Shown one piece after another: positions 24,402-32,447 of a stretch of DNA of 64,000 nt (position 1 is the first letter of the stretch; every line of letters starts with the position of its first letter). The DNA comes from Fodinibacter sp963747405 (GTDB lineage Bacteria; Actinomycetota; Actinomycetes; Actinomycetales; Dermatophilaceae), in NCBI GenBank assembly GCA_963747405.1, contig CAVVFG010000009.1, forward strand, positions 92,980-156,979, in the 5' to 3' direction. A model generated the notes under the pieces. That model worked only from the letters and a program-made list of their open reading frames with translations, did not search any database and had not been told where the DNA came from. A program made the position numbers and the translations under genes.

Positions 24402-25531
24402 GAGGCGCGGATCCCGGCGCGGTCGTACTCGGCCAGGGTCGCCGCCAGCACCCCGCGCCAGTCCTGGGCCGGCGGGGTGGCGACCAGGTGAGCGCGCATC
24501 CGGGCGCGCTGGGCGCCGTCCCCGGCCAGCCGCGCCAGCGCGAGGGCGAGCTGCCCGTCACCGTCGGCGAGCAGCCCGTCGACGCCGTCCACGACGAAGT
24601 CGTCGACCCCGGTGCCACGCAGCGCCACGACGGGCACCCCGGCGGCCCGTGCCTCGAGCGGGGCGATGCCGAAGGCCTCCAGCCGCGCCGCGGTGAGGTA
24701 GACGTCGGCCCCGTGGTGCAGCCGGCGCAGCTCCTCCTTGCCCACCCGCCCCGGCAGCTCGACCCAGTCGGGGCCGCGGGTGCGCAGGCGGCGTTCCACG
24801 AGCCGGCGCTGCGGCCCCTCACCGACGATGGTGGCCCGCAGCGGCACGGCCGGGTCCAGCACGGCACGGGCCCGTCGAAGCACCTCCAGCGTGGCCAGGG
24901 GACGTTTTCGCGACACCAGCCGCATCGCCGACACGACGTGCACCGGATGCCGGGTGCCTGCCTCCGCGCGCTCGCTCACCGGGTGCCACCACGCGGCATC
25001 CACGCCGTTGGGCACCACCTCGACCCGGGCGCCCCTGGCGGCGCCGGACACCCGGGCGGCCGCCATGGCCGACACCGCGTTGAGGGCCACGCCACGCCCG
25101 GCCCAGCGCGACAGGTGACCGAGGGTGCGGAACACCGGCGCGGAGCGGCCGATGACGCAGTGGAAGGTGGCGGTGACGGGCAGCCCGGCGTCGAGCGCCA
25201 CGGGCACCAGGTCGGTGGCGAACGGGCTCATGACGCCCAGGTGCGCGTGGGCGACGTCGAACCCGCCGGCCGTCAGCCGCCGGCGCACCTCGCGAGGAGC
25301 GAACGGGTTCACCGGAACTCCGCCCGGCAGCGGGATCGCGAGCCGGTGCACCGTCACGCCGTCGTCGCCGGTGGCGGTGTGGCCGCCCCGCTCGCCGTGC
25401 GGCCCGGTCGTCGCCGTGAACACCTCGACCTGGTGACCGGCGCCCACCAGCTGCCGGGACAGGTCGCGCACCTGGCTCTCGATCCCACCCAGCCGAGGCG
25501 GGTAGCAGTCGGTGAGCATGGCGACCTTCAC
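24398..25531 (-). CDS. Family 4 glycosyltransferase
   Basis: A 377-residue GT-B-fold enzyme. The N-terminal glycine-rich loop is in TDCYPPRLGGIESQV, and the acceptor-side HAHLGVMSPF segment is clear. The C-terminal donor site carries SRKRPLATLEVL, GEGPQR and the EX7E-like LEAFGIAPLEARAAGVPV. Enzymes of this type act on lipid or cell-wall acceptors. It is divergent from a PIG-L deacetylase with 36 bases between starts. The deacetylase and the downstream flippase-like gene make a lipid-linked sugar role plausible. Confidence 0.9.
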   Translation of the reverse strand: MKVAMLTDCYPPRLGGIESQVRDLSRQLVGAGHQVEVFTATTGPHGERGGHTATGDDGVTVHRLAIPLPGGVPVNPFAPREVRRRLTAGGFDVAHAHLGVMSPFATDLVPVALDAGLPVTATFHCVIGRSAPVFRTLGHLSRWAGRGVALNAVSAMAAARVSGAARGARVEVVPNGVDAAWWHPVSERAEAGTRHPVHVVSAMRLVSRKRPLATLEVLRRARAVLDPAVPLRATIVGEGPQRRLVERRLRTRGPDWVELPGRVGKEELRRLHHGADVYLTAARLEAFGIAPLEARAAGVPVVALRGTGVDDFVVDGVDGLLADGDGQLALALARLAGDGAQRARMRAHLVATPPAQDWRGVLAATLAEYDRAGIRAS

Positions 25532-25567
25532 GAGGCATCAGCCTGCCATGCGGGAGGATGGCCCACG

Positions 25568-26419
25568 ATGTCCCCCACCATCGTGGCCTTCCACGCCCAC
25601 CCCGACGACGAGGCCCTGCTCACCGCAGGCACGATGGCGCGTGCCGCGGCGGAGGGTCATCGCGTGGTGATGGTGCTGGCGACCGACGGCGGTGCCGGCC
25701 TGGCGGCCGCGGAGCTGAGCCGCGACGGGCAGCTCGGTGACCGACGGCTGCAGGAGGCACGTCGCTCGGCCGAGGCCCTGGGCGTCGCCCGGGTCGAGTG
25801 GCTCGGCTACGCCGACAGCGGCAGCGGGCCGGCGCCGGAGCCCGACGCGCCGGGCGGCGTCCCCCGGTTCTGCCGGGCGCCCCTCGGGGAGGCGGCCGAG
25901 CGGCTGGCGGCGATCCTGCGCACCGAGCGAGCCGACCTGTTGCTGTCCTACGACGCCCGGGGCGGCTACGGCCACCGCGACCACGTGCGCGTGCACGAGG
26001 TCGGCGCCCGGGCCGCGGAGATCGCGCGCACCCCGCGGGTCCTCGAGGCCACCGCGCCCCGCGACACGATCGTGCGTGCCGTGCGCGCCGTCGGGCGGGT
26101 CTACCGCTTCCCGCAGGAGTTCGACCCCACGTCGTTCGAGCGCGCCTTCTCCGCCCGCGCCGAGATCACCCACCGGATCGACGTCCGGCGGTACGCCGGT
26201 GCCAAGCGGGCGGCGATGCGCGCGCACGCGTCGCAGGCGACCGGAGGTGGCGCGGCATCCGCCGGTTCGGGTGGCCAGACCGGCGACCGCACCCTGGCGG
26301 CCTTCCTGCGCATTCCCCGACCGGTCTACGATCTCGTGTTCGGGCGGGAGTGGTTCCGCGACCCGGCCCTGGCGCCTGGCACACCGGTGCGCACCGACAT
26401 CTTCGAGGGGGACCGATGA
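25568..26419 (+). CDS. PIG-L family N-acetylglucosaminyl deacetylase
   Basis: A 283-residue zinc-dependent deacetylase of the LmbE/MshB/PIG-L group. The metal motif AHPDDE (in FHAHPDDEALLTAGT) and the distal YGHRDHVRVH are present. Members deacetylate GlcNAc attached to inositol or to lipids. The ATG at 25568 has GGAGG ten bases upstream. Its stop overlaps the following membrane-protein start (ATGA). It is not clearly mshB, which usually has a different context. Confidence 0.9.
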   Translation: MSPTIVAFHAHPDDEALLTAGTMARAAAEGHRVVMVLATDGGAGLAAAELSRDGQLGDRRLQEARRSAEALGVARVEWLGYADSGSGPAPEPDAPGGVPRFCRAPLGEAAERLAAILRTERADLLLSYDARGGYGHRDHVRVHEVGARAAEIARTPRVLEATAPRDTIVRAVRAVGRVYRFPQEFDPTSFERAFSARAEITHRIDVRRYAGAKRAAMRAHASQATGGGAASAGSGGQTGDRTLAAFLRIPRPVYDLVFGREWFRDPALAPGTPVRTDIFEGDR

Positions 26420-27531
26420 GCCCACGCACCCGGCAGGTGCTGCAGCTCGTCACCGGGCTGGGGCTGGCGGCCGCGCTGCTCATCTGGGGCCTGCCGTACT
26501 TCGCGAAGACCTCGTGGGCCGACATCTGGACCGTCATCCGCAGCATCCCCCTCAGCCACGCGCTCGGCTTCCAGGCCCTGATGCTGCTCGGGCTGTACTG
26601 CTACACGTTCACCTTCACCGGGTCGCTGCGCGGGCTGTCGCACGGCAAGGCGCTGATCGTGAACCTCTGCGGGTCGTCGGTGTCGAACCTGCTGCCTGGT
26701 GGGGGGGCGGTCGGGCTGGCGGCGACCTACGCCATCTGCCGGTCGTGGGGCTTCTCGCGGCGGGCCACGTCCACCTCGGTCATCGTCACCGGGGTCTGGA
26801 ACGTGATGGCGCGCATCGCACTGCCCGTCGTCGCCATCGGGGCGCTGTGGTTCGGCGGGGTCACTCTGCCGGGAGCGCTCACCGACCTCGCGGTGGCGGG
26901 CATGGTCACCGGTCTGGCCGTCCTGGGCGCCTTCGTCGCGATCATGGCGAGCGAGCGGGCCGCCCAGCTGATCGGCGCAGGGCTCGACCGGGTGCTCGGG
27001 CCGGTCACCCGCCGGCGCCGCGACAAGAAGGCGGCGGCGGCCCTCGTGGCGGCCGTGGCCGCCGGGCTCGACGCACCCGCCCCCAAAGCCGCGATGAGCA
27101 TCGAGGAGCTGGTGACCGACCTGCGGGCGCGGATCAACGACGTGGTCAGCACCGGGTGGCTCTCGATGACGCTGGGCATGGTCGGCTTCTTCGGCGCCTA
27201 CTACGTGCTGTTCGTGCTCATCATGCGCAGCACCGGGGTGAGCCTGCCGCTCAACCTGCTCTTCGCCGCGTTCGCCATCGGTCGCCTGCTCACCGCCGTC
27301 GGCATCACCCCGGGTGGCATGGGCATCACCGAGACCGCGACGTCGGCGGTGCTCGTGGCCTGGGGGGCTGACCGGGCCGAGGCCGCGGCAGGGGTGGTGC
27401 TCTTCTCGATCTTCACCCACCTCATGGAGGTGCCGCTCGGCGCGGGCGGCTGGCTGCTGTGGACCGCCAGCACGAAGGTCGAGCCGCCAGCGGAGGGCGA
27501 GGAGCCGGCCTACCTGCGCGCCGCCACCTGA
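26416..27531 (+). CDS. Flippase-like / lysylphosphatidylglycerol-synthase-TM family protein
   Basis: A 371-residue integral membrane protein of the UPF0104 group, with about eight helices. The conserved NLLPGGGAVGLAATYAI and GITPGGMGITETATSAVL segments match the family. A charged cytoplasmic loop of about 60 residues (LDRVLGPVTRRRRDKKAAAAL and on) lies in the middle. Members are thought to move lipid-linked molecules across the membrane. It is translationally coupled to the PIG-L gene. Confidence 0.88.
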   Translation: MSPRTRQVLQLVTGLGLAAALLIWGLPYFAKTSWADIWTVIRSIPLSHALGFQALMLLGLYCYTFTFTGSLRGLSHGKALIVNLCGSSVSNLLPGGGAVGLAATYAICRSWGFSRRATSTSVIVTGVWNVMARIALPVVAIGALWFGGVTLPGALTDLAVAGMVTGLAVLGAFVAIMASERAAQLIGAGLDRVLGPVTRRRRDKKAAAALVAAVAAGLDAPAPKAAMSIEELVTDLRARINDVVSTGWLSMTLGMVGFFGAYYVLFVLIMRSTGVSLPLNLLFAAFAIGRLLTAVGITPGGMGITETATSAVLVAWGADRAEAAAGVVLFSIFTHLMEVPLGAGGWLLWTASTKVEPPAEGEEPAYLRAAT

Positions 27532-27538
27532 GCCGCGG

Positions 27539-30223
27539 TCACTCCTCGCGCAGGAAGACCATCGCCATCGGCGTCTGCTCGCTACCCTGGCCGAGCGGGT
27601 TGTCGGCGAACATCTCCTCGAAGCGTGCCCAGTCGCCCGGCACGTCGGAGCCGAGCACGTTGCGGCCGATGTCGTTGGCGTCCATGATCACCGTGCCGCC
27701 GAAGGTCGAGCGCCACGGCTCGGGCACCCGCTGCCGGATGGCGGCGGAGAGCCGCGCCGCGACGGCATCGGGGTCCTTGGGCGCCAGCTTGGCAGAGACG
27801 TTGCTCGGGTAGGCGCTGTACTCGGTCGGCCCGTCGATGGCGTTGATGTCGTTGCCGACGAGCTCGTAGAACAGTCCCTTGCGGCCGAGCACCTTGCCGA
27901 CGGCACCGCCCGCCGACGCGTAGAGCACCCGTGGAAGGCCGGCCTCCTGGATCGCGAGCTGCATGGTGAACGGGCTGCCCAGGCCGATGCCGGCCGGCGT
28001 GCGGGTGACGTAGCGCGAGAGCACCCGAGCCGGTCGGCCCACCTTGATGTCCCAGACGAAGTAGGACCGGCCCTGGGTGATGGCGACGACCTTCTCGGAC
28101 AGGAAGAACCACCAGGAGCCCCGGGTGGCGGCGTCGTGGTCGGGGCCGGCCGAGGGCAGGCCCGCGAAGAACCGGTCGACGTACTCGAGCACTGACGTGT
28201 CGAGGTCGTCGTCGCGGCTGAACAGCTCGGTGCGCACCGGGTAGCGCCGCACCGGCTCACCGAGCGAGGTGGTGAGGTCGAGCGACCGGCCGGCGTTGGG
28301 CTCGTAGTCGGTCTTGACGTGGGCGGCCCGCTCCACCAGCGCCGCGTCGGCCTCGCTGTCGTGCTCGTCGATGAACTCGCGCAGCCACAGCTCGAGGTTG
28401 ATCAGCCGCCAGAAGGTCATCGTGTCGACGTCGTTGGCGCCCTTGATCCAGCCCTCGAACGCCGCGATGACCTCGCTCTGGTCGACGTAGGGGCGGTTGG
28501 CGAAGGACTCGCTGAGGAAGATGTTGTAGAAGTGGTTCTTCAGCCGCATGAACCACTCGACCTGCGGGGTGGTGAACCCGATCTTGTTGCGGCGGCGGTT
28601 GATCGACTCGGGCAGCAGCCCCCGGGTGGCGTCGCGCAGCACCCGTTTGTTCCAGCCGTCCTTGATGATCGCCTCATCGGACAGGCTGAAGATGAACTTC
28701 AGCACCTCCTTGTCGAGGAACGGCACGCGCCCCTCGAGCGAGAACCGCATGGTGTTCTTGTCCTCGTAGCGCAGCAGGCTCGGCAGGCTGTTGTGGAACA
28801 GGTCCTCCACGAGGCGCTTCTTGAGGTTGGTGCCCTCCGAGGCGTAGCGCTCCCCCGTATGGGCGGCGACGAACTCGCGGTTCATCAGCTGGGTGACCGG
28901 GACGGTCTTCTTCAGCGTCACCTTGGCCTTGAGCTTGAAGCGCCCCAGCCGGTACAGCACGTCGAGGCTCTTGGCGAGCTCGCCGGCCGCGGCCGTCATC
29001 CCCTGGGCGCGCAGCTGGCGCAGGTAGACGAAGTAGTAGGGGATGTAGCCGGCCATCATCTCGTCGGCGCCCTGGCCGTCGAGCAGCACCGTGACGTGCT
29101 TCGTGGCCTCGCGCATCACCTGGAACTGCGCGTAGGGGCCGGAGGAGATGAGCGGCTCCTCCTGGGTGCGGATGAAGTCGAGCAGGTCGGCCTTGAACTC
29201 GTCGGCCGTCGGCAGGATCTTGTGCGAGTCGACGTGGCCGGTACAGATGTCGAGGACGTCGTCGACGTAGCGCTCCTCGTCGTTGATCGACCCGGGGAAG
29301 ACCGCCGAGAAGGTGTTCTGCCGGGTGCCGACCGCGCGGGTGGACAGCTCGTCACCCTCGTTCAGCAGCTGGTTGATGATGACCGCGACGGCGCTGGAGT
29401 CGAGGCCGCCGGACAGCGAGGTGCCCACTGGTACCTCCGACTGCAGCCGCAGCCGCACCGACTCGACGAGACGGCGCTTGTACTCGGCGGCCGCGGCGTC
29501 GTCGTAGGGACGCTGCTCGTGCGCGAGCTCGAGCAGCTCCTCCTTGAGCCGGGTGAACTTACGGCGCGAGATGCCGGTGCCGTCGGCCGTGAGCATCTCG
29601 CCGGGGGCGAGCCGCTCGATGCCGTCGAAGAACGTCTCGGTGCCGTCCTCGTGCGCCCGGAAGCGCAGGTAGCGGTAGACCGAGCGCTCGTTGACCTTCT
29701 TCTCGCACAGCCCGCTGGCCAGGATGGGCTTGATCTCGCTGGCGAAGAGCAGCACCTCCCCGCTGCCACTCGGCGCGGGCACCCGCGCGACGTAGAGCGG
29801 CTTGATGCCGAAGTGGTCTCGGGCCAGAGTGAGCCGCTTCTCCTCGCGGTCCCAGATCGCCAGGGCGAACATCCCGTTGAACCGGTCGAACGCCTCGGGC
29901 CCCCACTGCGCGAAGGCCTGGAGCACCACCTCGGTGTCGGAGTCGGTGGCGAAGGTGCGGCCCAGCCCGACGAGCTCGTCGCGCAGGTCGAGGTAGTTGT
30001 AGACCTCGCCGTTGTAGGCGATCGAGTAGCGCCCGTCGGCGGTGTCCATCGGCTGCTGGCCGTGCGCGACGTCGATGATCGACAGCCGCCGGTGGGCCAG
30101 CCCGCACGGGCCGCTGGTGACGACCCCCTCACCATCGGGCCCACGGTGCTGCTGGCAGTCGTTCATCCGCTCCAGCAGGGCGTGGTCGGCGTGGAGTCCG
30201 TGGTAGCCGGCGATGCCGCACAT
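27539..30223 (-). CDS. Asparagine synthetase fused to a CofE-like (F420-0:glutamate ligase) domain
   Basis: An 894-residue protein in one uninterrupted frame. Residues 1 to about 620 form a glutamine-hydrolysing asparagine synthetase: the nucleophile Cys follows the initiator Met (MCGIAGYHG), YNGEVYNYLDLRDEL lies in the amidotransferase domain, and SLSGGLDSSAV is the ATP pyrophosphatase loop. From about residue 655 a second domain resembles coenzyme F420-0:L-glutamate ligase (COG1478): FFLSEKVVAITQGR, GLGSPFTMQLAI, AIDGPTEYSAYPSN, VIMDANDIGRNVLG and DNPLGQGSEQTPMA. Ordinary AsnB ends near 640 residues. The fusion may make an amide or peptide bond to a small metabolite. The reaction is unknown. 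Confidence 0.88.
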   Translation of the reverse strand: MCGIAGYHGLHADHALLERMNDCQQHRGPDGEGVVTSGPCGLAHRRLSIIDVAHGQQPMDTADGRYSIAYNGEVYNYLDLRDELVGLGRTFATDSDTEVVLQAFAQWGPEAFDRFNGMFALAIWDREEKRLTLARDHFGIKPLYVARVPAPSGSGEVLLFASEIKPILASGLCEKKVNERSVYRYLRFRAHEDGTETFFDGIERLAPGEMLTADGTGISRRKFTRLKEELLELAHEQRPYDDAAAAEYKRRLVESVRLRLQSEVPVGTSLSGGLDSSAVAVIINQLLNEGDELSTRAVGTRQNTFSAVFPGSINDEERYVDDVLDICTGHVDSHKILPTADEFKADLLDFIRTQEEPLISSGPYAQFQVMREATKHVTVLLDGQGADEMMAGYIPYYFVYLRQLRAQGMTAAAGELAKSLDVLYRLGRFKLKAKVTLKKTVPVTQLMNREFVAAHTGERYASEGTNLKKRLVEDLFHNSLPSLLRYEDKNTMRFSLEGRVPFLDKEVLKFIFSLSDEAIIKDGWNKRVLRDATRGLLPESINRRRNKIGFTTPQVEWFMRLKNHFYNIFLSESFANRPYVDQSEVIAAFEGWIKGANDVDTMTFWRLINLELWLREFIDEHDSEADAALVERAAHVKTDYEPNAGRSLDLTTSLGEPVRRYPVRTELFSRDDDLDTSVLEYVDRFFAGLPSAGPDHDAATRGSWWFFLSEKVVAITQGRSYFVWDIKVGRPARVLSRYVTRTPAGIGLGSPFTMQLAIQEAGLPRVLYASAGGAVGKVLGRKGLFYELVGNDINAIDGPTEYSAYPSNVSAKLAPKDPDAVAARLSAAIRQRVPEPWRSTFGGTVIMDANDIGRNVLGSDVPGDWARFEEMFADNPLGQGSEQTPMAMVFLREE

Positions 30224-30261
30224 GCGTTGGGGGGGTCCTCGTGCTCGGGGGTGGGGTCGAG

Positions 30262-30307
30262 CGGCATCCGGGGTGGTTGCCGGGGTCCAAGCCTGCCACG
30301 GATGCCG
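30262..30307 (-). terminator. Terminator-like inverted repeat after the alpha/beta-hydrolase gene
   Basis: CGGCATCCG (30262-30270) is repeated inverted at 30299-30307 with a 28-base loop, about 33 bases past the hydrolase stop. The arms are the GGATGCC motif that is frequent in this window. It also lies in the leader of the asparagine synthetase gene. Confidence 0.4.
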
Positions 30308-30339
30308 GTGCAGACCGATTTGCGCTCGCGCGCCGTCGT

Positions 30340-31263
30340 TCAGCCGGGCAGGTGCGCATCCAGCCACCGCACGACGTCGGCGGTGACCTCGTCGCGGTTG
30401 GTCTCGTTGAAGATCTCGTGCCGGGCGCCCGGGTAGAGCGTGCAGGTGACGTCGGCGACCCCCACCGACTCGTACTGCTCGGCGACGGCCCGCACGCCCT
30501 TCCCGTTGTCGCCGACCGGGTCGGCGTCGCCCGCGACGAGGAGGATCGGCAGGTCACGGCGCACCCGGGCCACCTGCCGCCGGTCGTTGATGGGGCCGAG
30601 GCCGCCCAGCATGTCGGCGAAGAAGCCAGAGGTGAAGGTGTTGCCGCACAGCTCGTCGGCGACGTAGCGGTCGACCTCGGCCTCGTCGCGCGACAGCCAG
30701 TCGAAGTCGGTGCGGTTGGGCTTGAAGGCCGCGTTGTACTGGCCGAAGGTCAGCTTGTCGAGCAGCGTGCTCACGTGCCGCCGGCCCCGCAGCCGCGCCT
30801 CGGTGGCTGCGACCAGCGCGCCGACCCTGCCGAGCAGGCCGGGGTCGCCGCCGGTGCCGGACAGCACCAGGCCGCAGAGCTCGCGGCTGTCCTCGATGAC
30901 GTAGGCCCGGGCCAGGAACGAGCCCATCGAGTGCCCGAGGAGGTAGACGGGCAGGCCGGGGTTCTCCTCGCGGGCGACCTCGGTGATGGCACGCAGGTCG
31001 GCCACGACCGTCTCCCAGCCGTCGCGGTCGGCGAAGTAGCCGTGGTCGGCCCGGCTCGCGGTGGCACCGTGGCCGCGGTGGTCGCCGGCGTAGACGGCGT
31101 ACCCCGCAGCCGTCAGCGCCTCGGCCAGGCGGGCGTAGCGGGCGGAGTGCTCGGCCATCCCGTGGGCGACCTGCACGACCGCCTTGGGCTCCTCGGGCAG
31201 CCAGCGCTGGGTGTGCAGGGCGAGGCCGTCGCTCGCCGTCACGGTCATGGTCGTGCTCTGCAT
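30340..31263 (-). CDS. Alpha/beta-hydrolase, monoacylglycerol-lipase type
   Basis: A 307-residue serine hydrolase. The oxyanion region VAHGMAEHSARYARLA, the GDHRGHG turn and the nucleophile GHSMGSFLARAY are the standard monoacylglycerol/lysophospholipase set. The acid (AGDADPVGDNG) and histidine (YPGARHEIFNE) complete the triad. There is no signal peptide. GAGGA lies eight bases before the ATG at 31263; a second ATG five codons later is also possible. It is divergent from the VOC gene across 187 bp. Confidence 0.92.
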   Translation of the reverse strand: MQSTTMTVTASDGLALHTQRWLPEEPKAVVQVAHGMAEHSARYARLAEALTAAGYAVYAGDHRGHGATASRADHGYFADRDGWETVVADLRAITEVAREENPGLPVYLLGHSMGSFLARAYVIEDSRELCGLVLSGTGGDPGLLGRVGALVAATEARLRGRRHVSTLLDKLTFGQYNAAFKPNRTDFDWLSRDEAEVDRYVADELCGNTFTSGFFADMLGGLGPINDRRQVARVRRDLPILLVAGDADPVGDNGKGVRAVAEQYESVGVADVTCTLYPGARHEIFNETNRDEVTADVVRWLDAHLPG

Positions 31264-31410
31264 GGTCGCCGTCCTCGGTTACCGATGGGTATGCCGAGCA
31301 CAGCCTGCCACGCCGGCGGCGTTCGGCACGCAGGTGTTCGGATGCCGCGCCGGTGCCGGCCCGCGCGACCCGCGCCGGAAATGCGCTGGCGACGGTGCGA
31401 TCGGGCGGCC

Positions 31411-31416
31411 TAGCGT
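31411..31416 (+). promoter_or_regulatory. -10 element upstream of the VOC gene
   Basis: TAGCGT lies 34 bases before the VOC ATG, in the divergent gap. A short leader with GAGGGGACG ahead of the start follows it. Confidence 0.4.
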
Positions 31417-31450
31417 GGGGCCGCTGAGCGACCGGACGAGGGGACGACGG

Positions 31451-32182
31451 ATGACGTGTGACCTGGTGGCGCTGTGTGTCGACGCCAACGACCCGGTGGC
31501 CCTCGCCGATTTCTGGGCCGCGGTGCTCGGCCGGGAGGTCGTCGACGACGGGTCCGGAGAGGTGGTGCTACCGCCCGAGGGCGAGCCGGGATTCGCGGTG
31601 CGGTTCCCCCCCACGAGCGCGCCCAAGGACGGGCCCAACCAGATGCACTTGGACCTCACCAGCACCTCCCGGGCCGAGCAGGAGGCCACCGTGGCACGGG
31701 CGCTCGAGCTCGGCGCCAGCCACCTCGACGTCGGTCAGCTGCCGTCGGAGGAGCACGTGGTGCTCGCCGACCCGGAGGGCAACGAGTTCTGCGTCATCGA
31801 GGCCGGCAACGGCTTCCTCGCCGGCACGCCACGGATCGGGTGCGTCTCCAGCGACGGCTCGCCCGAGGTCGGCCGGTTCTGGGGTGCAGCCCTGGGCTGG
31901 CCGCTCGTCTGGGACCAGCACGAGGAGACCGCGATCCAGTCACCGGGCGGCGGCTCGAAGATCTCGTGGGGCGGCCCGCCCTACACCGAGCGCACCGGTA
32001 CGCAACGGTGGCGCTGGCACCTCGCCCCACTGCGCGGCGCTGACCAGGGCACCGAGGTGGACCGCCTCCTCGCCCTGGGTGCCGGCCACCCGGAGGGCGC
32101 GCGGCGAGCCGGCGGCGTGGTGGTGCTCACCGACCCCGACGGCAACGAGTTCCACGTGCTCCCGGCAGGGCCGAGCCGCTGA
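31451..32182 (+). CDS. VOC-superfamily protein with two glyoxalase-like domains
   Basis: A 243-residue protein made of two related halves. Each starts with an ALxxDxNDPxxLADFWAAVLG-like beta-alpha unit and ends with a metal-side DPEGNEFCVIE or DPDGNEFHVLP strand. Such proteins include glyoxalases, dioxygenases and antibiotic-binding proteins, and the substrate cannot be inferred. HLDLTS in the first half and RWHLAP in the second supply possible ligands. Confidence 0.85.
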   Translation: MTCDLVALCVDANDPVALADFWAAVLGREVVDDGSGEVVLPPEGEPGFAVRFPPTSAPKDGPNQMHLDLTSTSRAEQEATVARALELGASHLDVGQLPSEEHVVLADPEGNEFCVIEAGNGFLAGTPRIGCVSSDGSPEVGRFWGAALGWPLVWDQHEETAIQSPGGGSKISWGGPPYTERTGTQRWRWHLAPLRGADQGTEVDRLLALGAGHPEGARRAGGVVVLTDPDGNEFHVLPAGPSR

Positions 32183-32419
32183 GGCCGCCGTCTACCGGGT
32201 CCAGGAGGGTGCCTGAGACCGTGCGGGTCACCCGCGACGTCGGGGGTCGGTGCTACGGCACCGCCCCCGAGTCGCGAGCTCCGGTCGCGCTGGTTGCTCG
32301 CGTCGCGATCGGGTCGAGGAGAGATCTGTACTGCCCCCGGTCTCTCACCATTCCTTCGTACCGATGCGCGGCCAACTACTCTGTGCGGCATCGCCATTGG
32401 GGATCACACGGGGTAGTAA

Positions 32420-32442
32420 TCGAACTCATGTTCTAGTAGGAT
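32420..32442 (+). promoter_or_regulatory. LexA-like SOS box and -10 of the HNH endonuclease gene
   Basis: TCGAAC-tcat-GTTCTA (32420-32435) differs by one base from the actinobacterial LexA box TCGAAC-N4-GTTCGA. TAGGAT (32437-32442) follows directly, then five bases and the ATG. A repressor bound here would block the promoter. SOS boxes ahead of 13E12/DUF222 genes are known in mycobacteria. Confidence 0.65.
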
Positions 32443-32447
32443 GAGGT

